Part shown: positions 1 through 7,989 of the stretch, piece by piece | Layout of the letters: every line of letters begins with the position of its first letter | How positions within the stretch are numbered: the first letter of the stretch is position 1 | DNA from: an uncultured Hyphomicrobiales bacterium | Lineage (GTDB): Bacteria; Pseudomonadota; Alphaproteobacteria; Rhizobiales; Ancalomicrobiaceae | NCBI GenBank assembly: GCA_903930435.1 | Contig: CAIYYN010000017.1 | Location: 1 to 64,000 of the forward strand | Direction: 5' to 3' | Length of the DNA: 64,000 nt | Program-made: the position numbers and the translations under genes | Notes under the pieces: generated by a model | Seen by the model: only the letters and a program-made list of their open reading frames with translations | The model's database searches: none | Told to the model about the DNA's origin: nothing

Positions 1-1095
1 ATTGCGCGCGCCGCGCAGGGAGTGCATCGCGTCTTCCCAGTATTGCGCCAGCGATGCGGCGCGTGTCAGCAGGCCTTCCTCGGCATAGGTGTCCAGCGTG
101 GCCAGCGCCGCTGCGCAGGCGATCGGATTGCCGGAATAGGTATAGCCATGGAAGAATTCAATCAGATGATCCGGGCCATTCATGAAGGCATCGTAGATCT
201 TCGACTTGACGAAAACGCCGCCCATCGGGATCACGCCGTTGGTAATGCCCTTTGCTGTCACGATCATGTCCGGCTCGACCCCGAAGTAGTCGACCGCGAA
301 TGGAGTGCCGAGACGACCGAAGCCGGTGATCACTTCATCGAAGATCAGCAGGATGCCGTGCTTGGTGCAGATCTCGCGCAGGCGCTTGAGATAGCCCTTC
401 GGCGGAATCAGCACACCCGTCGAGCCTGATACCGGCTCGACGATGAGGGCGGCAATCGTCGAGGCGTCGTGCAGCGTCACGATCCGCTCGAGTTCGTCGG
501 CAAACTCGACGCCATATTCCGGCTCGCCCTTGGTGAAGGCGTTGCGGGCGGGATCATGGGTATGGCGGATGTGATCGACGCCGGTCAGAAGGCTGCCGAA
601 CATCTTGCGGTTGGAGACAATGCCGCCGACCGAAATGCCGCCGAAATTGACGCCATGGTAGCCGCGCTCGCGACCGATCAGCCGAACTCGGGACCCGTCA
701 CCCTTGGCGCGGTGATAGGCAATCGCCATCTTCAGCGCGGTTTCTACCGATTCCGACCCGGAATTCGTGAAGAATACATGGTCGAAGCCGGGAGGCGCGA
801 TGTTGGTCACCTTGGAGGCAAACTCGAACATCTTGGGATGACCCATCTGGAAGGCCGGTGCGAAATCAAGTTCGCCAGCCTGCGCGCGGATTGCCTCAAC
901 GATCTTCGGGCGATTGTGACCGGCATTGCAGCACCAGAGACCAGCTGTGCCATCCAGGATGGTGCGGCCATCGTCAGATTTGTAATGCATTCGGTCCGCC
1001 GAAACGAGCATGCGCGGGGCCTGCTTGAACTGGCGGTTTGCCGTAAATGGCATCCAGAGAGCTTCGAGATCATTCGTGCGGTGCTGGTAGTTCAT
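1..1095 (-). CDS. omega-amino acid (beta-alanine):pyruvate aminotransferase, 3' end outside window
   Basis: Class III PLP-dependent aminotransferase that would move the amino group of an omega-amino acid such as beta-alanine to pyruvate. The first 365 codons are visible; the family is usually about 440-450 residues, so the C-terminus lies beyond the window edge. Reading inward from the ATG at 1095, the sequence starts MNYQHRTNDLEALWMPFTAN, then has the GSESVETALK cofactor-phosphate region, the ERGYHG motif, the LIFDEVITGFGR Asp motif and the TAKGITNG segment with the PLP-binding lysine. These together fit the beta-alanine/omega-amino acid subgroup. The exact substrate is inferred. A cluster of GTTCA/TGAAC half-sites lies about 130 bp upstream. 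Confidence 0.9.
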   Translation of the reverse strand, partial: MNYQHRTNDLEALWMPFTANRQFKQAPRMLVSADRMHYKSDDGRTILDGTAGLWCCNAGHNRPKIVEAIRAQAGELDFAPAFQMGHPKMFEFASKVTNIAPPGFDHVFFTNSGSESVETALKMAIAYHRAKGDGSRVRLIGRERGYHGVNFGGISVGGIVSNRKMFGSLLTGVDHIRHTHDPARNAFTKGEPEYGVEFADELERIVTLHDASTIAALIVEPVSGSTGVLIPPKGYLKRLREICTKHGILLIFDEVITGFGRLGTPFAVDYFGVEPDMIVTAKGITNGVIPMGGVFVKSKIYDAFMNGPDHLIEFFHGYTYSGNPIACAAALATLDTYAEEGLLTRAASLAQYWEDAMHSLRGARN

Positions 1096-1857
1096 CTCTG
1101 CGCCCTCGATCTGGTTGCGGGATCTGCGTTGTCGGCAAGGCTGAGGATTTTTGCTGATCCGCCAGCCCAATTCGCTTGATATCCTGAACATAATCGACGT
1201 TATTAGTGACGTCTACGGCTTACATCCGTTCAATTTGTTCCGTTTATTGAACAACTGAACACGCGCGAGAAGTCGCGACACGTTCCGCCCGCCCTGCGAA
1301 TGCAAAGACGTTCGTTGACGGGCGATCTCTTCGCCAGATCGGAGCCTGCGTTAGGACCGTGGTTCGACTGCAAGAAGCTGATATTGGCCCAGATTGGCAC
1401 CCGCCCGGTGCACTGGAATGTCTAGAGCACCTCACAATTTCGACGTATTTTCTGATGAGCCTTTGTGTGCGTTGCGGCAACGCTGGTTTCTTGTGCAAGC
1501 CCAAAAGAAAGTCATTTGTCTCTGATGTTCATGACAATGGCAAATGAACATACGGTAATACAAGGCTTTTCTTCAATGAACCCTAGTATCGGACGATATT
1601 TTTGCAAGGCTCTTTTTTGGATTATATTTTTTGCACTGCGAAATCTTGCTAGCATTATGACATTTTGGTGTCAAAATTGGGCTAAAAAGCAGATAACCTA
1701 TTGACGACACTTGAAGTGAAATGGCAACCTGTATACATGAACGGTCGTTGACCGTGGAACATCGGCCTGAGTCGTGGTCTGCGTTTGCAATAAGATATCT
1801 GTCGTATTTGCTAAGCAAAAGACTGCGGTATGGGTTCGCCTTCGACAGTGGGTATGA
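1096..1857. other. intergenic region with inverted repeats, no gene seen
   Basis: This 762-bp gap separates the divergent aminotransferase gene and the Tad-like gene. I see no convincing coding sequence. It becomes AT-rich around 1550-1700. It holds an inverted repeat at 1228-1252 (GTTCAAT / ATTGAAC) with another TGAAC just beyond, and a second inverted repeat at 1658-1677 (TGACA/TGTCA overlapping ATTTTG/CAAAAT). Both are candidate operators for the flanking genes. Confidence 0.5.
1228..1259. promoter_or_regulatory. inverted repeat, candidate operator of the aminotransferase gene
   Basis: GTTCAAT at 1228-1234 is mirrored by ATTGAAC at 1246-1252 with an 11-bp spacer. A further GTTC at 1237 and TGAAC at 1255-1259 make a small cluster of related half-sites. 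It lies 133 bp upstream of the aminotransferase start on the opposite strand. The regulator is unknown and the function is inferred from position and symmetry only. Confidence 0.35.
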
Positions 1858-2265
1858 ATGATGAACAGGACTTCGGACATCTCTTTTCGGCCAACAAGAG
1901 CCCAGCTCGCTGCGCTTGCGGTGTTTGCCTTGGTCGCAGTCGGTTTCGTCGGATATGCTGTCGACACGAATAATATTCATACGGCCAAGGAAAGTTTGCA
2001 GAAGGCAGTAGAGACTGCCGCCGTGAACCTGCCGCCGGAGTTCGATCAGAAGTCCGATGAAGAACTGAAGCTCGCGTTGCAGCGGAGCATCGAAAAGCAG
2101 GTATTCATCGAGGATGATCCGCAAAGCCTGCGTGTGGCGATTGATCGCAAGAAGCATCACTTGAGCGTCAATGCGACTCTGCGGGTCGAATCGACGATCA
2201 CAAGCCTCATTGGCCCCGACCATGTGGACGTGTCCGCCGCAACCGAAACGACGTCGTCGAATTGA
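1858..2265 (+). CDS. small Tad/TadG-like membrane-anchored protein
   Basis: A 135-residue protein with one membrane segment at about residues 16-34 followed at once by an Asp (AVDTNN) and a helical stretch (AKESLQKAVETAAV). This is the layout of the N-terminal domain of TadE/TadG-like Flp pilus assembly proteins, which runs membrane helix, then an LQxAvDAA-like helix, then beta strands (here LSVNATLRV and VDVSAATE). It lacks the C-terminal region of full TadG, so it is a stand-alone Tad-like domain. Two ATGs in tandem (1858, 1861) are possible starts and neither has a strong ribosome site. No other pilus genes are nearby. A rho-independent terminator follows. A role in a pilus or at the surface is inference. 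Confidence 0.6.
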   Translation: MMNRTSDISFRPTRAQLAALAVFALVAVGFVGYAVDTNNIHTAKESLQKAVETAAVNLPPEFDQKSDEELKLALQRSIEKQVFIEDDPQSLRVAIDRKKHHLSVNATLRVESTITSLIGPDHVDVSAATETTSSN

Positions 2266-2290
2266 TCTCAAGAATTCAGGGTTTGCAGGG

Positions 2291-2319
2291 GGCCGGCATT
2301 GCGATGTCGGCCTTTTTTC
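2291..2319 (+). terminator. rho-independent terminator after the Tad-like gene
   Basis: GGCCGGCAT pairs with ATGTCGGCC across a TGCG loop with one mismatch and is followed directly by a run of six T. It lies 26 bp after the stop codon of the Tad-like gene. Confidence 0.8.
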
Positions 2320-2395
2320 TATGTGGATCGTCTCCGGTCAGCCCTATTGCGGGACAAATTGGGCGCGTCATTCAGCCTGCGGGAGTTCAATCCGC

Positions 2396-2710
2396 CTAGA
2401 TCGTTGGTTTTCCAGCTTGAATCCAGGCATTTATGCCACCGGCCAGATGCTGGTTCCACGGCAATCCGGAAGCCCTGGCGGCCTCGATCGCCCGTACCGA
2501 GCGGACGCCACCAGCGCACATGAAGACAACCGGCTTGCCGTCCACCACCGGCAGGTGGTCAGGATCGAAACTGGAAAGCGGAACATTGACAGACTTCTCG
2601 ATATGCCGTCCCGCGAACTCATGTGTTTCGCGCACGTCAACCAACATGATGGCATCACGTGCCAGCAAACTCTCGATCTCGGCAGCCGTCAGATTGATAA
2701 TGTCAGACAT
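2396..2710 (-). CDS. single-domain rhodanese-like protein
   Basis: A 104-residue single rhodanese domain, expected to carry sulfane sulfur as a persulfide on its active-site cysteine. Visible are the LVDVRETHEF motif at about residues 23-32, the HIEKSVNVP segment, and the active loop C65-A-G-G-V-R70, which has the usual six-residue CxxxxR form. The C-terminal GGINAWIQAG is typical of the family. I chose ATG 2710 because AAGGACGG lies just upstream; an in-frame start at 2734 would add eight atypical residues. It may belong functionally with the sulfur genes at 4.7-7.4 kb, but it is on the other strand. Confidence 0.88.
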   Translation of the reverse strand: MSDIINLTAAEIESLLARDAIMLVDVRETHEFAGRHIEKSVNVPLSSFDPDHLPVVDGKPVVFMCAGGVRSVRAIEAARASGLPWNQHLAGGINAWIQAGKPTI

Positions 2711-3079
2711 CTTCCCGTCCTTTTTTGCGTTCATGCCATCATCATAGAGCTTGTCGCACGGATGCGGGAGCCCATTTCTGGTCTTTGAATTGGAGACATC
2801 GGCGGTGAGCCGCCCGGCACTGAAAGCCCCAAGCTGGCAGCAACAGGATTATCGGTTGACATGATCAAAAGAGATGATGCAACACAAGACGCATAAGGTT
2901 CCAGACATGGGTGTTCGGCGTTCATCGAAAGTGAGCACTGATTGCGCAAGAACCCGTTCGATACTCATAGCTCTCATCCGTGCCGCGCGCCAATTCGGGC
3001 TTGAAGGGCATCGGCCAGGCGACAAATCGATGGCTGCCATTTTGATGAATTCACTGACAACAACAGAGACGCGCACCCG
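2711..3079. other. intergenic region between rhodanese and transporter genes
   Basis: A 369-bp gap between divergent genes. A plus-strand open frame of 69 codons (2874-3083) ends in an ATGA overlap with the transporter start, but its residue content is not protein-like and it is not called. No clear promoter, palindrome or terminator was seen. Confidence 0.4.
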
Positions 3080-4648
3080 ATGACCGCATCACAGCCTACG
3101 TCTGATCACTCTGTTATCCCGAAGGAATTAAGTTTGCCGCGCCTGTTGGCGTTTGCACTTCCGGCTCTCCCCGTCGCCGCGTTCCAGCTGCCGTTCGTCA
3201 TCCTCGTTCCGAAGTTCTACGCAGACAATGTCGGCCTCAGCCTCACGGCGGTCGGTGTGATCATTGCGATCGTACGCTTGATGGATGCGCTGCTCGATCC
3301 GATGGTTGGCTATCTCGCAGATACGACGCGGGTCAAATGGGGACGTCGACGGACGTGGTGCGCGGTTGCTGCGATCCCGACAACCGTCGGCGCGTTTTTC
3401 GTGTTCAACCCGTTCCCCAATGTTGCTGAGTCTAATTCCGTCTTCTGGGGCGCATGGTTCTTCATCTGGAGCATGATGCTGTCAGTCGGCTACACCGCGA
3501 TCTCCCTGTCGCATTTGTCCTGGGGTGCGGAAGTTTCGCTGAATTATTATGGCCGAAACCGGATCTTCGCGGCACGCGAGGTGCTGGCGGTCATCGGTAC
3601 CCTGGTTGCCACAGCCCTGCCCTGGATCCTGTCACGGCTCGGCTTTCATGGCGATGCGACCGTCCTGATCGTCTTGTCCGCCTTGGTCGTCGTGTCACTG
3701 CCGCTCTTCGTCATTGTGATGGTGACGTTCGTACCGGAACCCCCGCACGTTCATCAGCAGCACCATAATTTCTTTGAAGGATTGGAGGGTCTCTGGGCGA
3801 ACGAGCATTTCATGCGCCTGCTCGGAGCCTATGCACTCGGCAACATGGGCAACGCTGTACCCGCGACGCTCTTGCTCTATTTCGCCCGGGACTACGTCCA
3901 TGCGGGTGAGGATGCGCAGCGATTCTTCCTGCTGCTCTATTTCCTGTGTGGTGTTCTCTCCACGCCGATCTGGATGCGGTTGTCACGGTCGACGTCCAAA
4001 CATCGGGCCTGGTGCACCGCGATGCTCGTCGCCTGCGCCGGGTTCATCTGGACCCCGTTCATTGGTTATGACTTCCTGGGAAGCTGGAGCCCCTATGCGT
4101 TCGGCGTGATCATGGCGATTGCAGGCGTATCCGTCGGCGCGGACCTCATGCTCCCCGTCTCGATGCAGGCTGACGTGATCGACGTCGATACAGCCCGGAC
4201 CGGTGAGCAGCACACCGGGTTCTATTTCGCGTCCTGGGCACTGGCGAACAAGATTGCGCTTTCAATTGCCTTGGGATTTGGTTTCGTGGCGCTCGGGCTG
4301 GCCGGATTTGACAAGGGCGGCGATCACCCCAAGCCACCAGTCGCGATCTCGGCTCCGGCAACGACATCTTCATCCGTGACACCCGCGGCTGAGCAGGCTC
4401 AGGCTTCATTGTCGCCCCGAAATCATGTGTCCGCAACGACGGCTTCCGATGAACCGGTGCAGCAGACACCCTTCGCCATCTGGACCCTCGTCCTCCTCTA
4501 TGGCGTTGTTCCCATCGTCCTGAAGCTCGGGGCGGTGTCGCTCGTGTGGAATTTCCCGATTGGTGCCAAGGAACAGGAAAAATTGCGGGAAGCGATCGAA
4601 GCCCAGATCTTGCGGGATGCAGAACAGGATGGTCAGTTGGGCCATTGA
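3080..4648 (+). CDS. GPH-family (MelB-like) MFS transporter
   Basis: A 522-residue inner-membrane carrier of the glycoside-pentoside-hexuronide:cation symporter branch of the major facilitator superfamily. About twelve hydrophobic segments are visible. The N-terminal half has the MDALLDPMVGYLADTTRVKW and GRRRTW loop (residues about 68-92), the signature of this branch with its DP-x-x-G-x-x-x-D motif. The C-terminal half has the matching VSVGADLMLP and QADVID region. A Pro/Ala/Ser-rich loop of about 65 residues (about 410-470) between the last membrane segments is unusual. The substrate cannot be told from sequence. Cysteine synthase starts 63 bp downstream, so the two may be co-transcribed. 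Confidence 0.85.
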   Translation: MTASQPTSDHSVIPKELSLPRLLAFALPALPVAAFQLPFVILVPKFYADNVGLSLTAVGVIIAIVRLMDALLDPMVGYLADTTRVKWGRRRTWCAVAAIPTTVGAFFVFNPFPNVAESNSVFWGAWFFIWSMMLSVGYTAISLSHLSWGAEVSLNYYGRNRIFAAREVLAVIGTLVATALPWILSRLGFHGDATVLIVLSALVVVSLPLFVIVMVTFVPEPPHVHQQHHNFFEGLEGLWANEHFMRLLGAYALGNMGNAVPATLLLYFARDYVHAGEDAQRFFLLLYFLCGVLSTPIWMRLSRSTSKHRAWCTAMLVACAGFIWTPFIGYDFLGSWSPYAFGVIMAIAGVSVGADLMLPVSMQADVIDVDTARTGEQHTGFYFASWALANKIALSIALGFGFVALGLAGFDKGGDHPKPPVAISAPATTSSSVTPAAEQAQASLSPRNHVSATTASDEPVQQTPFAIWTLVLLYGVVPIVLKLGAVSLVWNFPIGAKEQEKLREAIEAQILRDAEQDGQLGH

Positions 4649-4711
4649 GTTCGCTGGGTTGAAATGCGGGGCAACCAGCCCCAGCTTTCATCACATGAAG
4701 GATGGACTTTG

Positions 4712-5749
4712 ATGATGTTTCGCCCCGGTATTCTCGATGCAATCGGCAATACGCCCCTGATCCGGCTCAAACGCGCCTCGGAAGCGACAGGCTGCCAGAT
4801 CCTCGGCAAGGCCGAATTCATGAACCCCGGCCAATCCGTCAAGGATCGGGCAGCGCTGTTCATCATCAAGGACGCTATCGCGCGTGGCGTGATTGAACCG
4901 GGTGGGGTCATTGTCGAGGGCACCGCTGGCAATACCGGCATCGGTCTGGCCCTTGTCGGCAATGCCCTGGGTTTCAAGACTGTGATCGTGATCCCCAACA
5001 CCCAGACGCAAGAGAAAAAAGACATGTTACGGCTCTGTGGCGCTGATCTCATCGAGGTGCCTGCCGTACCCTATTCCAATCCGAACAACTACATCAAAAT
5101 ATCTGGACGATTGGCCGAAGCACTTGCGAAATCCGCACCGAACGGCGCGATCTGGGCGAACCAGTTCGACAATGTCGCCAATCGCGAAGGCCATACGCGC
5201 ACGACTGCTGAGGAAATCTGGCGGGATACCGATGGCAAGGTCGACGGGTTTGTCGCCGCGATCGGCACCGGTGGCACGCTCGCGGGAACAGCGATGGGGT
5301 TGAAGGCGCGCAATCCCGACATCAAGATCGGTCTGGCAGATGTTCCCGGCGCAGCGATGCATCACTGGGTGCAGACCGGTGAGTTGAAATCGTCTGGTTC
5401 CTCGATCACCGAAGGCATCGGACAAGGGCGCGTGACGGCCAACATTGCGGGCGCACCGATTGATCTCTCGTGGGAAATTCCCGATACCGAGTCGGTGCCA
5501 GTCGTGTTCGATCTCCTCCAGCACGAGGGCCTGTGCCTGGGGTCATCGTCCGGCGTCAACGTTGCCGGGGCGATCCGGCTCGCGAAGGAACTGGGTCCGG
5601 GGCATACCATCGTGACGATCCTGTGCGACGTCGGCACCCGCTATCAGTCAAAGCTGTTCAATCCCACATTCCTGCGCTCCAAGGGACTGCCTGTGCCGGA
5701 CTGGCTTGAGCGCACGTCCGAAATCGAAGTCCCGTTTGTGTCGCAGTAA
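4712..5749 (+). CDS. cysK: cysteine synthase A family protein
   Basis: PLP-dependent O-acetylserine sulfhydrylase-type enzyme of 345 residues that would make L-cysteine from an activated serine and sulfide. It has the N-terminal IGNTPLIRL motif, the PLP lysine in NPGQSVKDRAA (K44), the phosphate-binding TAGNTGIG loop, the GTGGTLAG loop and a C-terminal LCDVGTRYQSK segment. The asparagine loop reads TAGNTG, where classical CysK has TSGNTG; this occurs in some relatives, so the exact donor is less certain. ATG 4712 (or the adjacent ATG 4715) follows GAAGGA with good spacing; a longer frame from 4664 is less likely. It heads a run with alaX, sseA and a GNAT gene. Confidence 0.87.
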   Translation: MMFRPGILDAIGNTPLIRLKRASEATGCQILGKAEFMNPGQSVKDRAALFIIKDAIARGVIEPGGVIVEGTAGNTGIGLALVGNALGFKTVIVIPNTQTQEKKDMLRLCGADLIEVPAVPYSNPNNYIKISGRLAEALAKSAPNGAIWANQFDNVANREGHTRTTAEEIWRDTDGKVDGFVAAIGTGGTLAGTAMGLKARNPDIKIGLADVPGAAMHHWVQTGELKSSGSSITEGIGQGRVTANIAGAPIDLSWEIPDTESVPVVFDLLQHEGLCLGSSSGVNVAGAIRLAKELGPGHTIVTILCDVGTRYQSKLFNPTFLRSKGLPVPDWLERTSEIEVPFVSQ

Positions 5750-5820
5750 GCCCCACCTTTTCACGCCAATAGCCCTCATCCAAGCCCGCATCAGGGCTCA
5801 ACATTCGCCGGGATGATCCA

Positions 5821-6555
5821 ATGACCGAGCCGCTTTTCCGCGAGAATGCCTATCTCCAGTCGTTGGAGGCAAACGTCATCGGTATCACCGAAGCGGGTGG
5901 ATTGATCACGGACCGAACCATCTTCTACGCCACAGGTGGAGGCCAGCCCGGCGATAGCGGCACGTTCATCACGGCGGACGGCACGCGTATCTCGATCTCG
6001 ACCGCCGTCTATGAAGACCAATCCAAGACGCGCATCGTGCACGTGCCAAGCTCCGTTGCGCCGCGCCTCGAAGTTGGTGCGAAGGTGCGGCAGGAACTCG
6101 ACTGGGCCGGTCGTTACGCACGGATGCGGATGCATACGGCGTTGCATCTGCTGTCGGTCGTCCTCCCCTACCCCGTGACCGGCGGATCAATCGGCGACGC
6201 GGAAGGTCGGCTCGATTTTGACATTCCCGACCCGAACCTTGACCCCGCTGTCATTCAGGCGGAATTGCAGGCGCTAGTCGCGGCGAATCATGCCGTCACC
6301 ACCGAGTGGATCACGGACGCCGACCTCGATGCCAATCCGGGTCTGGTCAAGACGATGAGCGTGCAGCCGCCGCGTGGATCGGGCCGGATCCGGCTTGTGC
6401 GGATCGCATCCGGCGACACCTCTGTCGATCTGCAGCCCTGTGGTGGCACCCATGTTGCGGCAACCGCTGAAATCGGTCCAATTTATGTGACGAAGATCGA
6501 AAAGAAGGGCAAGTTGAACCGGCGCGTCCGGATCGCATTTGCCCCAGTCGCCTGA
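5821..6555 (+). CDS. alaX: AlaX-type alanyl-tRNA editing protein
   Basis: A 244-residue stand-alone homologue of the AlaRS editing domain, expected to hydrolyse Ser-tRNA(Ala) or Gly-tRNA(Ala) in the cytosol. The four zinc ligands are visible: H105 and H109 in HTALH, and C207 and H211 in CGGTH. The N-terminal YATGGGQPGDSG is the conserved glycine-rich segment. At this length it is of the AlaX-M/L type without a synthetase domain. It lies between cysteine synthase and the mercaptopyruvate sulfurtransferase, 71 bp after the former and 28 bp before the latter, which suggests co-transcription with cysteine metabolism. Serine is the precursor of cysteine, so a link is possible but inferred. Confidence 0.9.
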   Translation: MTEPLFRENAYLQSLEANVIGITEAGGLITDRTIFYATGGGQPGDSGTFITADGTRISISTAVYEDQSKTRIVHVPSSVAPRLEVGAKVRQELDWAGRYARMRMHTALHLLSVVLPYPVTGGSIGDAEGRLDFDIPDPNLDPAVIQAELQALVAANHAVTTEWITDADLDANPGLVKTMSVQPPRGSGRIRLVRIASGDTSVDLQPCGGTHVAATAEIGPIYVTKIEKKGKLNRRVRIAFAPVA

Positions 6556-6583
6556 CAAGAAGACGTTCGCCCGGGAGGCCAAA

Positions 6584-7438
6584 ATGACCAATTTCACAGA
6601 TCGCAGCCGCTGGTTTGTCTCAACCGAGTGGCTTGCGAGCCACTTGTCGGCCCCAGACGTTGTGGTGGTCGATGCCTCCTGGTATCTGCCAGCCCATAAG
6701 CGCGATCCGGAAGCCGAATATCTCGCTGGCCACATTCCCGGTGCCGTACGCTTCGATATCGACAAGGTCGCTGATCACTCGACCGACCTGCCGCACATGC
6801 TGCCGAGCGCCGTGACCTTTTCCAGCGCCGTCCGCAAGCTCGGCATCGGCGATGGCATGACGGTCGTGATTTACGATGGCATGGGGTTGATGTCTGCGCC
6901 ACGCGCCTGGTGGACCTTCAAGGTCTTCGGCGTGCGCGATGTGTTCATCCTCGACGGCGGATTACCGAAATGGATCGCCGAGGGACGCCCGCTTGAGATG
7001 GACGTTCCCCGTCCGCGCGAACGGCATTTCACGGCCCGGCTCGATCATTCGATGGTCCGTTCCGTCGAGGACGTGAAAGCTGCCTTGGCGACAAAGTCGG
7101 CGCTGGTCGTTGACGCCCGCCCGGCTGACCGCTTCCGTGGCGAAGCGCCGGAACCGCGCCCCGGCGTCAAGGGAGGACACATGCCGGGCGCAGCCAATGT
7201 CCCCTCGTCAAAACTGATTGAAAATGGTCGTCTCGCCTCCCCCGAAACCGTTGCTGCGGCCTTTGCGGCTGGCGGCGTTGACCCGACGCAACCCATCATC
7301 ACGAGCTGCGGCTCCGGGGTCACCGCCGCTATCCTCTGGCTCGGCCTCGAAACCCTCGGCGCGACCAAACTGTCGCTCTATGACGGGTCCTGGACCGAAT
7401 GGGGATCACGCGACGACACGACAATCGTGACCGGGTAA
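6584..7438 (+). CDS. sseA: 3-mercaptopyruvate / thiosulfate sulfurtransferase
   Basis: A tandem rhodanese of 284 residues. The inactive N-terminal domain carries VVDASWYLP and the HIPGAVRFDID motif; the active C-terminal domain carries VVDARPADRFRG, the HMPGAANVP motif and the catalytic loop C242-G-S-G-V-T-A. That loop is the mercaptopyruvate sulfurtransferase form (CG[S/T]GVT), unlike the CRxGxx[R/T] of thiosulfate sulfurtransferases. It would move sulfur from 3-mercaptopyruvate to a thiol or cyanide acceptor. ATG 6584 is chosen because GGGAGG precedes it; the longer frame from 6539 overlaps alaX. It ends 8 bp before the GNAT gene. Confidence 0.92.
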   Translation: MTNFTDRSRWFVSTEWLASHLSAPDVVVVDASWYLPAHKRDPEAEYLAGHIPGAVRFDIDKVADHSTDLPHMLPSAVTFSSAVRKLGIGDGMTVVIYDGMGLMSAPRAWWTFKVFGVRDVFILDGGLPKWIAEGRPLEMDVPRPRERHFTARLDHSMVRSVEDVKAALATKSALVVDARPADRFRGEAPEPRPGVKGGHMPGAANVPSSKLIENGRLASPETVAAAFAAGGVDPTQPIITSCGSGVTAAILWLGLETLGATKLSLYDGSWTEWGSRDDTTIVTG

Positions 7439-7446
7439 GGTGCGAT

Positions 7447-7980
7447 ATGCCATCTGTCCCTGTCTTTGAGACACCACGCCTGTTGCTGCGCGGATACAAG
7501 CTCGAGGACTTCGGGCCTTTCGCCACGATGTGGAGTGACCCGGCAGTTTACCGCTTCATCGGCGGCGTCGCGGTGCCACATGAAGATTTGTGGCGCCGGT
7601 TTCTGCAAAGACCGGGGCATTGGGACTTTCTCGGGTTCGGGTTCTTCGCGATCGAGGACAGGGCAACCGGCGCCTATTTCGGCGAGGCCGGCTTTCACGA
7701 CGCGCAACGCGATCTGGAACCTTCACTCACTGGAACCCTGGAAATCGGCTATGCGCTGACGCCCGCAGCGCAGGGCCAGGGGATCGCTGAGGAGGCGATG
7801 CGAGCGGCACTTGCTTGGGCGGATCACTACGGCATAGGCGAGCGCTACACCTGCATGATTGAACCGGCTCACGCGGCATCGATCCGCGTGGCGACCAAAC
7901 TGGGATTTAAGCGCTTTGCCGATACCGAGTATCGCGGCAAGCCCGTCGTCCTGCTGGAAAAAACGCGCCCGCAGGCATAA
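7447..7980 (+). CDS. GNAT family N-acetyltransferase (RimJ/RimL-like)
   Basis: A 177-residue GCN5-type acetyltransferase. It opens with ETPRLLLRGYKLEDF, the RimJ/RimL-type N-terminus, and has the acetyl-CoA pyrophosphate loop in LTPAAQGQGIAEEA (Q/RxxGxA type) and the late EPAHAASIRVATKLGFKRF motif seen across the family. The substrate cannot be told. ATG 7447 starts 8 bp after the sseA stop, with TAAGGT as a weak ribosome site; a frame from 7399 would overlap sseA. It is the last gene of the cysK-alaX-sseA run and converges with pleD 9 bp away. Confidence 0.85.
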   Translation: MPSVPVFETPRLLLRGYKLEDFGPFATMWSDPAVYRFIGGVAVPHEDLWRRFLQRPGHWDFLGFGFFAIEDRATGAYFGEAGFHDAQRDLEPSLTGTLEIGYALTPAAQGQGIAEEAMRAALAWADHYGIGERYTCMIEPAHAASIRVATKLGFKRFADTEYRGKPVVLLEKTRPQA

Positions 7981-7989
7981 CGCAGGTCA

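Noticed and set aside
2874-3083. 69-codon frame that overlaps the GPH transporter start by ATGA
   Set aside because: The overlap is suggestive, but the sequence shows no domain, hydrophobic pattern or good ribosome site, and an equally long frame lies on the opposite strand.
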